From Streptococcus sanguinis (GTDB taxonomy: Bacteria; Bacillota; Bacilli; Lactobacillales; Streptococcaceae), in assembly GCA_013378335.1 (NCBI GenBank), contig CP040556.1, forward strand, positions 1,364,001 to 1,428,000: a stretch of DNA of 64,000 nt. Direction: 5' to 3'. A program made the position numbers and the translations under genes. Positions within the stretch are counted from its first letter, which is position 1; every line of letters begins with the position of its first letter. Below the pieces are notes generated by a model. The model was not told where the DNA came from. It ran no database searches and saw only the letters and a program-made list of their open reading frames with translations. Below, in pieces: positions 54,293 through 63,035 of the stretch.

Positions 54293-55962
54293 CTATAATA
54301 AATCATTTAATGCATTTTGCATTTCTTCAAGTTCACTTTGCTTATCATCAAAATATATTTCGTTATCTAATAATCGCTGTGTGGAATCAGTCTTGGAATT
54401 AGAAAACTCCTCTTGAACATTACCAAGCAGTTCTCTTAGTTTTTGATGATTCTTAGCCATCTTACTGAAGATATCATTTCGCTTAACTGCAACATTTTGC
54501 TCGGCAACAAAAATTTGAACATCCTGAAATCTTAGTAATTCGTTCTTCTTATCAGCTTGTTGCTTTTTGTTTTCTTCTTGTAGTTTCCTTGAAATAAATC
54601 CATCAAGTCCGTTAATGATTATGGCACCCAAGATTCCAGTTAGTAAACTTGCTAGGAACATCCCTAAAATATTAGCAATTGTTCCTAGAAGTTTTATTTC
54701 AAAAGTCATACCTGGTATCTTATTTAAGAACTGTTCAAAATATTCTCCTAAAAACATTGCACCTACAGCAACTAAACCAGAAGTAATAATTTTTGAAATG
54801 TGAGCTACCTTAATTGCTGTGGAATGTGTCTGATTTTCAGAATTTGATAGATAAGAGATACTTTCTCTTATTGAACCAAATATTTGTTTAATCAAGTTTG
54901 GAAGTTTTTTTAGTTTCTGGTTAATTACACCAATAATTTCTCCGACGATGCTTCCAACAAAACTATCTACACCTAGTTTAATAAAATCTTTAATCTTATC
55001 AAAGAAAGAATGAAGTGCATTTTTCATTTCTGATAAGAATATATCAAACGAACGTTTTTTAGATTTGAAAAAACGAACCAAAGCATTCATAATTTCTTTC
55101 AGCATCCCAAATAAAGCTGCAACAAACATTGCTTTAACAGCATCTTTACCTGCCTTATTTGCCATTTTTACAGGTACTTTTTTTGCTATATCTCTATTGA
55201 TTGCTTTCTTTGCTTTTTTCTCAACCTTAAGCATCTTCTGTGAATCAGCAGCTAATTTATCGTTTAATCTTTTATTGTTTACAGATTTTAAATTTTTCTT
55301 TTCTGCATTTGAGATATTTTTCCTATCAATTTTTTCATTATCTTTTTTAACTTGTTCTATGAGTTTCTCTTCTCTAAATTCTCTATTTTTATATACTCAC
55401 TGTTGGATTTTGCTCCTTTACTTTTATTAAGAGATTCATTAGTGGGAGCCAAATTTTCCTTTTTATTCGCTAAATCTGCAGTTTCTAAATTAGCAATTTT
55501 TCTCCAAACATTCTCATAGACTTGCTTCCTTGGAATTACATGATCGAGATTTGCTTTTTCATTTCTTTTTAATGTTTTTCCAGTGTATTCATCCCTCAGA
55601 TTTCCTGATTTTTGGTTTTTTTTCATGGATTTATTTGCATCGAGATATCTTTTGTCTTTTACAATTCTGTCACCAATATCTTTTGTATAACCTTCAGGAT
55701 GCTTATCATTATACTGCTGGAGAAGGGTATCACTTGTCATATCTAAGCCAATTTGATTCCCAAATTGACTCCAAATTTCATCTAAAATAACATCGCTTAA
55801 CTTATCGGGTGAACCAATCTCTTTAAATTCTATTTGTAACTTTTCAAGATTAGAAAATTCCATCTTAAATTGTTGCTCTAGCAGTTCTTCTAACTCATCG
55901 TAATTTAAACTTTGTACCTCATCTACTTCGTCAGTATTCTGAACTAATATTTCATTTCCCAT
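54293..55962 (-). pseudogene. HNH nuclease-like domain fused to membrane and helical domains, frameshifted
   Basis: The first frame (55357-55962) has an acidic N-terminus and, at residues about 125-195, an HNH-like motif set: DEYTGKTLKRNEKANLDHVI, PRKQVYENVWRKI and NKKENLAPTNESLNKSKGA (D-H pair, central N, final N/K). It leaves the frame near 55380. One base restores REEKLIEQVKKDNEKIDRKN and continues, without needing the ATG at 55234, into two or three membrane segments (SKIITSGLVAVGAMFLGEYF; LASLLTGILGAIIINGLDGF) and a C-terminal helical region: 556 residues. Nuclease plus membrane anchoring in an operon with an AAA ATPase suggests a defence or competition function. I do not recognise the family. 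Confidence 0.65.
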
Positions 55963-55969
55963 TTCTTTC

Positions 55970-57241
55970 TCACTCTCCCTTTAGCGCTTCAAACTTAGCT
56001 TTCATAGTAGGATTTTTGCGCGTCAGTTTCTTGACGGAGACGTCGTCCAGTTTATTGTTTGCCAATCGCAGCTGGTTTTCAGAGGTCGTCAGGAACTTCT
56101 TGATTTCTTCCATACGGCGGATGGCCTTGTCAATCTCCTCGATGGCCTTGCCAAAGTTGGTCGAAGCAGACTGATAGTTCTTGGCGAAAGCTACTTTAAA
56201 GGCATCCAAATCTTCCTCAAAATGCGTAATATCAATATTCTGCTCCCGCACCAAGGCCAGTTCCTGCTTGTACTTGAGCGAGTTAAGCGCAGCATTACGC
56301 AGGAGGGTAATCATGGGCAAGAAGAACTGAGGCCGGATAACATACATCTTCTCATAGGCATAGGACACATCGACAATACCCGAATTGTAGAGCTCGCTGT
56401 CAGCCTCCAGAAGTGTCACCAGAATAGCATACTCGCAGCCTTTCTCCCGCCGGTCCTTATCCAGTTCTTTGAAGAAATGCTCGTTTTTCTTCTTGGTAGC
56501 TGTCTCATCACCTTCATTTTTCATCTCAAACATGATGGAGAGGATTTCTACACCATTTTCATCCACCTCACGGTAAATGTAGTCACCCTTGCTGCCGGTT
56601 CTGGCATCATTGTCCTTGCCAAACTCGGCTCGTGGAAACATAGCCATACGGTTCTTGTTAAACTCGTACTCGCAGTGCTGTTCCAAACTCTCACCAATCA
56701 TCTTAGTGGACTGCTTGGCTTTGAAATCCTTGTAGAACTCTATGGTCTCATCTTTCTGACGCAGCTCTACCTCATAGCGCTCTTTGAGAGAGGTCTGAGC
56801 TAGCGCTGCTTCCTTTTCTTGCAAAACTAGCTGATTCTTAACCTCGTCTCGCTCTTTTTCCAGCGCAGACAAGGTCTTTTGCAGTTCGTTCTCATGCTCC
56901 AAGCGCAGAGTTGTCAGCTGACTTTCCAATTGCTGAACTTCCTTGTCTTTTTCTTGCAATTGAAGACTAGCTGCCTGCTCCGCCTTTTTCTTTGCCAATT
57001 CCTGCTGGGTCTCAAACTGAGCAATTTGACTTTGAAGATTGCTAATTTCCTGTTCTTTCTGCGATAGGAGAGCTTGTTGGACATTCTGGGATTTTTGCTC
57101 TGCTAAAGCCAGCTCCTGCTCAATCCGAGCATGAATTTCCTTGTCAAACTCTGCAGTTCGAACCTGAGACAAAAGCTCACTGTACTGGCTCTCATTAACT
57201 GTAAAAACTTCCCCGCAGTTGGGGCATTTGATTTCATTCAT
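55970..57241 (-). CDS. DUF2130 coiled-coil protein
   Basis: A 423-residue protein: zinc-finger-like CPNCGEVF at residue 6, a long coiled coil (40-190), and the DUF2130 domain (GESLEQHCEYEFNKNRMAMF; GDYIYREVDENGVEILSIMF; EMKNEGDE), which resembles a restriction-endonuclease-like fold. GAAGAGGT precedes the ATG at 57241. It is 7 bases before the HNH-membrane gene, so the operon reads into it. Base composition is higher in GC than the three following genes, so these may have been inserted behind it. Confidence 0.8.
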   Translation of the reverse strand: MNEIKCPNCGEVFTVNESQYSELLSQVRTAEFDKEIHARIEQELALAEQKSQNVQQALLSQKEQEISNLQSQIAQFETQQELAKKKAEQAASLQLQEKDKEVQQLESQLTTLRLEHENELQKTLSALEKERDEVKNQLVLQEKEAALAQTSLKERYEVELRQKDETIEFYKDFKAKQSTKMIGESLEQHCEYEFNKNRMAMFPRAEFGKDNDARTGSKGDYIYREVDENGVEILSIMFEMKNEGDETATKKKNEHFFKELDKDRREKGCEYAILVTLLEADSELYNSGIVDVSYAYEKMYVIRPQFFLPMITLLRNAALNSLKYKQELALVREQNIDITHFEEDLDAFKVAFAKNYQSASTNFGKAIEEIDKAIRRMEEIKKFLTTSENQLRLANNKLDDVSVKKLTRKNPTMKAKFEALKGE

Positions 57242-57406
57242 GGCGTACCTCTTCATTTAAAATTTAAAACTTTGTTCTTTTCCGTGCTAATAGATTAAAA
57301 TGTCATCATTTAGCATTAGCACTCGTCTTCTTCATCTTCTCCGCAATTCACTAATCAACTTCTTATGACTATCCACTATTATACCATTCCTGCCAATAAA
57401 TGAAAA

Positions 57407-57431
57407 ACAGCAAGCTACAGAAGCTCGCTGT
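57407..57431 (-). terminator. terminator of the ABC exporter operon
   Basis: ACAGCGAGCT and AGCTTGCTGT form a 10-bp stem (one mismatch or G-T) followed by TTTTT on the minus strand. The rest of the 57242-57451 gap shows no gene; it should contain the DUF2130 promoter, not identified. Confidence 0.75.
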
Positions 57432-57451
57432 ATCAACTGTTAATTCCCCAT

Positions 57452-59185
57452 CTAAATCCGCCAGCTGGCGGCTGTTTTTCTTTCTTGGATAAACTTACTA
57501 TAGATACCTTGTTTGGCTAGTAAGTCTCGGTGTTTGCCTTGCTCGACAATACGGCCTTGATCCAGCACCAAAATCTGGTCTGCATGCTCAACCGTCTTGA
57601 GCCGGTGGGCAATCATGATAATGGTCTTATCGCGAGTCAGAGCCTGAATGGCCTGCATGAGAGCTTCTTCGTTTTCGGGGTCAACATTGGCTGTTGCTTC
57701 ATCCAGAATGATAATAGGCGCATCCTTAATAATGGCCCGAGCGATGGAAATGCGCTGACGCTCACCTCCAGAAAGACTGGCACCTCCTTCACCAATCTTG
57801 GTGTTATAACCATCAGGCAGCGAGAGGATAAAGTCATGACAGGCTGCTTTCTTGGCAGCCTCTATTACTTCTTCCTGACTGGCCTCCGGCTTGCCAAAAC
57901 GGATGTTATTAGCAATGGTATCCTCAAAGAGATAGACACTTTGGAAGACAAAGCTGAAATTGCGAATCAGGCTGTCATAGCTGTAATCTCTAACATCATG
58001 CCCATCCAAACTGATACTTCCCTGGTCCACATCCCAGAAGCGGGCGATGAGGTTGCAGAGCGTTGTTTTGCCTGACCCAGAAGGTCCGACCAAGGCAGTT
58101 GTTGTTTTTTCGGGAATGGTGAGGGAAACCTGGTCAATGATTTTCTTATTTCCATAAGAGAAGCTAACGTCTCTCAGCTCAATCCGGCTGCTCTTAGGCT
58201 CAATATCCTGACCGCTGATGTCCATCGGCTGGATAGCTAAGACTTGATTGACCATATCAACCGACAAATCAACAATGCGCAGTAGAGAAGAGAAAGACCC
58301 AACGCCGTCTAGATTTTCATAAATCATAAAACCACTGACAATCATCATAATGGTTACCAACAGCTCCATACTGCCATTGAGATAAAAGTAGATAGAGAAA
58401 AGCCCCATAAAGAGACCGGTCAGCTTGGTCACTATGCCCTGGAGGGCAATGTAAGGTGAGGTCACGAGTGTCATTTTGGTATCTAGCTGACTCTTGCCTT
58501 CAATAGCCTTGGACAGCTTCTTGGCAGAACGGTTGACCAGATTATAGTTCTTAACTTCAGCAATCCCTTGGCTATACTCCAAAACAACGGCTACCAGGTC
58601 CGTATCTGCCTGATACTTGTCATCAGAAACCTTGCCAACTTGCCAACGCATGAGAGTATTTGGCAGGAGAAAGAGGACGAGACCCACCAAGAGAACCAGT
58701 CCAACCCGCCAGTCATAGAGAAAGACCAAAGCGGTGATGAGACCAGTCGTCAGAAAGCCCTGCACAGTCATCATAACCACTCTGGTAGCTACATCAGACA
58801 GCCCTTCCAGCGTATTGGTCGTAACACTGGTAATCTTGCCTAAGCTATTTTGATTAAAGTAACCCATGGGCAGATAGCGCATGTGCTCGGCAATTTCAAT
58901 CCGCTTCTGAGCACAGGTATGATAGCCCGCTTCCGTCTGTAGCATGGTAATTTTCAGGGTAATCCAGACGTTTAGCACAGTGGATACCAGCATGATTCCC
59001 AGAGCCAGCCAGAAGGTTCGCATAGAGAGATTCTTCTCAATCAGTCCCATAACAACTAGGCCGATTGCTGGGATACGCAGAGCGATGATAAAGGACTTGA
59101 TGATGCCCAGAAAAATGGATTGATAAAATTTCCTACGGTCCTCTGCCGTACAGAAATCAAAGAATTTCTTCAGTATATTAAGCAT
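57452..59185 (-). CDS. ABC exporter half-transporter (ATPase-permease), second subunit
   Basis: A 577-residue exporter: six membrane helices (residues 15-300), then the ATPase with Walker [15 protein letters not shown], signature LSGGERQRISIARAI, Walker B IIILDEATANVDPENE and switch IAHRLKT. All catalytic residues look normal. It overlaps the preceding half-transporter gene by 8 bases; together they would form a heterodimeric multidrug- or peptide-type exporter. Confidence 0.88.
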   Translation of the reverse strand: MLNILKKFFDFCTAEDRRKFYQSIFLGIIKSFIIALRIPAIGLVVMGLIEKNLSMRTFWLALGIMLVSTVLNVWITLKITMLQTEAGYHTCAQKRIEIAEHMRYLPMGYFNQNSLGKITSVTTNTLEGLSDVATRVVMMTVQGFLTTGLITALVFLYDWRVGLVLLVGLVLFLLPNTLMRWQVGKVSDDKYQADTDLVAVVLEYSQGIAEVKNYNLVNRSAKKLSKAIEGKSQLDTKMTLVTSPYIALQGIVTKLTGLFMGLFSIYFYLNGSMELLVTIMMIVSGFMIYENLDGVGSFSSLLRIVDLSVDMVNQVLAIQPMDISGQDIEPKSSRIELRDVSFSYGNKKIIDQVSLTIPEKTTTALVGPSGSGKTTLCNLIARFWDVDQGSISLDGHDVRDYSYDSLIRNFSFVFQSVYLFEDTIANNIRFGKPEASQEEVIEAAKKAACHDFILSLPDGYNTKIGEGGASLSGGERQRISIARAIIKDAPIIILDEATANVDPENEEALMQAIQALTRDKTIIMIAHRLKTVEHADQILVLDQGRIVEQGKHRDLLAKQGIYSKFIQERKTAASWRI

Positions 59186-60945
59186 GAGTCAGCCCTCCTT
59201 CCAACTCACCACTATCCCTGGTAGCAATATGGGCCTGCCACATGGAAGAATAAAGCGGACTAGCTGCCAGTAACTCTTCATGCCGGCCCCTAGCTTCAAT
59301 TCGACCATCATTGACCAGAACTATCTGGTCTGCACTCATAATCGTAGACAGCCTGTGGGCAATGACAATCAAGGTTCGTCCCTCAATCAGACGAGCTAGA
59401 CTGGACTGAATCCGTGCTTCATTTTCCGGATCTGTATAAGCAGTCGCTTCATCCAAAATAAGAATCGGCGCATCCTTAAGCATGGCACGGGCGATGGCAA
59501 TCCGCTGACGCTCCCCGCCAGATAGATGACCGCCGCCAGAGCCTACTTGAGTTTCAAAGCCGTCTTCTAAGTTCATGATAAAGTCATAACAGCCACAGCG
59601 ATGGGCAATTTCGATAACCTCTTCGTCAGAAGCTGCTGGATTTCCCATCCGGATATTTTCCATAATAGTCTCATCAAAGAGATAGTTATCTTGGGTCACG
59701 TAAGCAATCTGCCGACTGTAATAGTCTAGCGGAAGCTGGCGAATGTCCAAGCCACCATAGGTAATCTGACCAGAAGTGACATCCCAGAAAGAAGCTAGAA
59801 GCTTGGCAATTGTAGACTTACCTGAGCCTGATGGCCCAACTAAAGCATTGATGCTGCCAGCCTTTATATCTAGCGAAATACCATGCAGTACTTCCTCTTC
59901 ATCTGTATAGCCAAAGCTGACATCCGTCATGACCAGATCCCTTCCTTTTGGAAGTTCTCTCAGCTCCTGAGGCCTTTTCAAATCAGGCTTTTCCAAAATA
60001 TCAATCACTTGGCCAAAAATAGTCCCGATTTTCCGTAAATCGTCCATGTAACTAGCCACTAAAATCAGAGGAGTCAGAAGACTGAGCGAAAGAATAATCA
60101 TCAGAATGAAATTGCTGGCAGTCAAGCTACCTTGCAGATAGAAATAACAGCCAGCCGGCAGCAGAAAGAGCAAGCCTGATGGCAGAAAAGCAGTCACAAT
60201 GCCCATCTCCAGATTGAACTTGCGCATCCACTCAATAAAGCAGTCTGCTCCTTCTCTAGCAGCAGTCACAAACTTATCGTAAGAAAATTTTTCCTTGCCA
60301 AAAACCTTGATAACCTCAATCCCGTTGATGTATTCCACCGCTGTATCATTGAGTTTTTTTGGTCTTAACCAGAGTATTTTGATAGTCTGCTTCGCTATTG
60401 GCAACCATCCGCATATAGGCCAGCGCCACGATGGGAATAGTCAGGAGAGACAGCAAGGTCAGTCGCCAATCGATAACCAGCATGGCAATGAGAACAATAA
60501 TCGGACCAAAAATCCCAGCAGTAAACTCTGGAATCAGGTGAGCCAAGGTCGTTTCGGTCGCATCCACCCGCTCAACGATAATGTTTTTATAACTGCCTGA
60601 TGACTGACTAAGCACTGTACCTAAAGGCAGCCTAGCTAGCTTATCTGTCAGGCGGTGCCGCATTTCCGCTAGAATCTTAAAAGTAGCCGTATGCGACAGC
60701 ATGGTGGAAATGCCGTGGAATCCCCAGTAGCCAATCCAGGCCAGACCTGCCCAAGCTGACTGCTGCAGGTAGAAATCCCAGTTTTTATTGCCAGCCAAGA
60801 GCTGATTAATCATTCCACCAATAAAGAAATAAGGCAGAAATCCTGAAATCACAGAGGCAAAAGCAAAGATCAGACTGAGCACAAAATACATCTTATGAAG
60901 GGAAACAAAGTCCCAGATCCAAGCAAGAACAGATTTTTTCTTCAT
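59178..60945 (-). pseudogene. ABC exporter half-transporter, first subunit, frameshifted
   Basis: The first frame gives membrane helices 1-4 up to RMVANSEADYQNTLVKTKK. The slip is in the seven-T run 60354-60360 (plus strand). With six it continues LNDTAVEYINGIEVIKVFGK, the rest of the membrane domain and the ATPase (Walker [15 protein letters not shown], signature LSGGERQRIAIARAM, Walker B LILDEATAYTDPENE), 588 residues. GAAGGAA lies before the ATG. It follows the TetR gene by 18 bases. Substrate unknown. Confidence 0.85.
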
Positions 60946-60963
60946 AGAATTTCCTTCTTTCTA

Positions 60964-61575
60964 TCAAAAACCTAGCAAACCTCCCCAGTCAAACAAGTCC
61001 ATGATGGAATGGCAAAATTCCAGCGCCTGCTCTTGGGGCCAGTCTTGAGCCAAGGGCTCAAATACAGCTGTGTAATAAGCTGTCATGCACGATCGCAGAA
61101 ACTCGTGTTTGACCAGATAATTGATTTTCCCCTCTTTGTAAGCCAGATCCAAATAGCGATAAGTCTCGTCTGCAGCCAAATGAGGCAGACGCATCCTGAA
61201 GTCCGCTTGCGAAGAACCCTGAGATTTAAAGAGCAAGAGCTGCATAATATCCTTATGCTCATAGAGAATCCGCATCAGGGACTGGAGATCCTCTAAGCGA
61301 TGCCCCCACATATCAGACAGGTGTCCCTCTTCTAGGAAAGCATAGTCACGTCGCTTCTGCTCTTGTCCATACTGGTCTAAGGCTGTCAGAGTAGGCTCAA
61401 GCAGAGCAGTAAAGAGACTGTCCTTACTCTCATAGCGCTTATAAAGTGCCCCAGTCGTCAAGCCAGCAGCGCGACAAATTCTCCGCAGTGAAGCATCCTG
61501 ATAGCCATAAGCCAAGAACTCACTCCTTGCGCTTTCCAAGATTTTTTCGTTTAACTCATCTGTTTCTTTTTTCAT
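60964..61575 (-). CDS. TetR-family regulator of the ABC exporter
   Basis: A 203-residue protein with an N-terminal helix-turn-helix (ILESARSEFLAYGYQDASLR, RICRAAGLTTGALYKRYESK) and an all-helical ligand domain. It is the first gene of the exporter operon and probably represses it. A palindrome suitable as operator lies 12 bases before its start. Confidence 0.88.
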   Translation of the reverse strand: MKKETDELNEKILESARSEFLAYGYQDASLRRICRAAGLTTGALYKRYESKDSLFTALLEPTLTALDQYGQEQKRRDYAFLEEGHLSDMWGHRLEDLQSLMRILYEHKDIMQLLLFKSQGSSQADFRMRLPHLAADETYRYLDLAYKEGKINYLVKHEFLRSCMTAYYTAVFEPLAQDWPQEQALEFCHSIMDLFDWGGLLGF

Positions 61576-61586
61576 GATTTTAATTC

Positions 61587-61644
61587 GATAACACCGTTAT
61601 CACCTTTCTTCTTTTATTATAAATTCTGACAATTTAACTGTCAA
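61587..61644 (-). promoter_or_regulatory. consensus promoter and TetR-type operator of the exporter operon
   Basis: Minus strand -35 TTGACA (61639-61644), 17-base spacer, -10 TATAAT (61616-61621), both perfect. Downstream, GATAAC-GGT-GTTATC (61587-61601) is a perfect 6-3-6 palindrome placed to block the start of transcription. Confidence 0.75.
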
Positions 61645-61718
61645 GGAAAAACAAAAGAGACCGAGAAATATTTTCATCAATCTAGTTCTATACCTTATCC
61701 CCTTGTAAACATGACAAA

Positions 61719-61890
61719 AGAGGCTGGGACAAAAGTCCTAGCCTCTCAATTGTCTTTGGATTGTCGAGCAAGACGCAGTGGTTGAGTGGGCTCTACTACG
61801 CTGATTTCATCAGCTTTTACAGTCCTACTCAACTGTGCGGAGGTGGGACGACGAAATCGAATTCTAACGAATTACCGATTTCTGTCCCAC
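61719..61890. repeat. streptococcal intergenic repeat with several hairpins
   Basis: About 172 bases with nested inverted repeats. Left end: AGAGGCTGGGAC, loop aaaa, GTCCTAGCCTCT, a terminator-like hairpin. Middle: GCTGATTTCATCAGC. Right end: GTGGGAC...GAAATCG pairing with CGATTTCTGTCCCAC across an A/T-rich loop. Such TGGGAC-ended units are dispersed in viridans streptococcal intergenic regions; I recall them as noncoding. It can end transcription from either side. Confidence 0.6.
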
Positions 61891-61903
61891 TCTCTCTATA
61901 ATT

Positions 61904-62320
61904 TTACTTTTTATTAGGTGCATAAATCATGCCTGTACAATCGAAATCTTCCTGTCGGCGAAAGCCGAGCTCTTGATAAAACGCTAGATTTTTATCTGAC
62001 TGCTCCGTCGCCAGCTGGATTTGGTAAACATCTTTAAAACTTTCCAGAGTCTCCTGAAGAAGGCTTCGACCAATCCCTTGACGCTGGTAGTGTGGATACA
62101 CCAACAAATCCTGAATGAAGACAATGGTAAGTCCATCCCCGACTGCTCGAATCAAACCAACCAACTCCTCATCGTCATAGGCCGCCATCACAAACAAGGA
62201 CTGATGGAAGGCTTGCTCTAACTGCTGAGGTCGATTAGTGTAATTGCTCCAATTAACCGAATCATAGAGGTCTAGCACTGCCGCAAAATCCAGCTGAGGA
62301 TTTGTTTTATAATGAATCAT
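61904..62320 (-). CDS. GNAT-family N-acetyltransferase
   Basis: A 138-residue GNAT protein: acetyl-CoA site LLVYPHYQRQGIGRSLLQ, and the closing NLAFYQELGFRRQEDFDCTG. AAAGGAGAGG is before the ATG at 62320; the longer frame from 62353 lacks a site. Substrate unknown. Confidence 0.88.
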   Translation of the reverse strand: MIHYKTNPQLDFAAVLDLYDSVNWSNYTNRPQQLEQAFHQSLFVMAAYDDEELVGLIRAVGDGLTIVFIQDLLVYPHYQRQGIGRSLLQETLESFKDVYQIQLATEQSDKNLAFYQELGFRRQEDFDCTGMIYAPNKK

Positions 62321-62369
62321 AGTCCTCTCCTTTTTTTCTCTGTTTGATTGCATAAACCATTCTAACGCT

Positions 62370-63035
62370 TTATCGAACTTGAGTCAGCACTCCGTCTTGC
62401 ATCTCATAAACCTTGTCAACCTCGTCCAGCAGGCGGGTATCATGGGTAATCATGACCACGCTCTTATGGAATTTCTGGGTCACCTCTTTGAGCAAATGGA
62501 CCACGCGCTTGGCCCGCTCTGTATCCAGACTAGCTGTCGGCTCATCAGCCAAGATAATATCTGGGCTATTGTAAAGCGCTCTAGCGATAGCAGCTCTCTG
62601 CCGTTCCCCACCAGACAATTCTTTGGGATACTGCTTGAGTGTTCCTTTTAGATCCAGCAACTCAATCAGACTGTCTAGATCCGTTCTTTCCTTTTTAGAT
62701 AAGCGGTCAATCAGCTGGAACTGGTCTTCGATTTTCAAAAAAGGAATGAGATTGGAAGCCTGCAAAATGAAGCCGAAATCATTGAAGCGTAGAGCTGCCC
62801 GTTCCTTTTCCTTGAGCTGGGAGGTATCTTTCCCATGCAGGAAAATCTGTCCTTTTGAGGGAGTTTGCAAATGGCCAAGCAAGGTCAGAAAGGTTGTTTT
62901 ACCCGAGCCTGACGGCCCAATAATAGCTACAAACTGCCCCGCTTCAAGTTGGAAATCAGTTGGTTTCAGGGCTTGGACCAGCGTATGACCCTGGCCATAT
63001 TCTTTTGTAACCCCTTTTAGTTCTATGATTGACAT
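62370..63035 (-). CDS. ABC transporter ATP-binding protein (LolD/MacB type)
   Basis: A 221-residue ATPase with Walker [15 protein letters not shown], signature LSGGERQRAAIARAL, Walker B IILADEPTASLDTERA and switch MITHD. The class pairs with FtsX-like permeases for efflux or envelope processes. Immediately after the permease gene (stop/start abut). Confidence 0.9.
   Translation of the reverse strand: MSIIELKGVTKEYGQGHTLVQALKPTDFQLEAGQFVAIIGPSGSGKTTFLTLLGHLQTPSKGQIFLHGKDTSQLKEKERAALRFNDFGFILQASNLIPFLKIEDQFQLIDRLSKKERTDLDSLIELLDLKGTLKQYPKELSGGERQRAAIARALYNSPDIILADEPTASLDTERAKRVVHLLKEVTQKFHKSVVMITHDTRLLDEVDKVYEMQDGVLTQVR

Noticed and set aside
56222..56803. 193-codon plus-strand frame opposite the DUF2130 gene
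   Set aside because: Antisense shadow of a coiled-coil-rich gene; leucine-rich composition is the complement of Glu/Gln/Lys codons.
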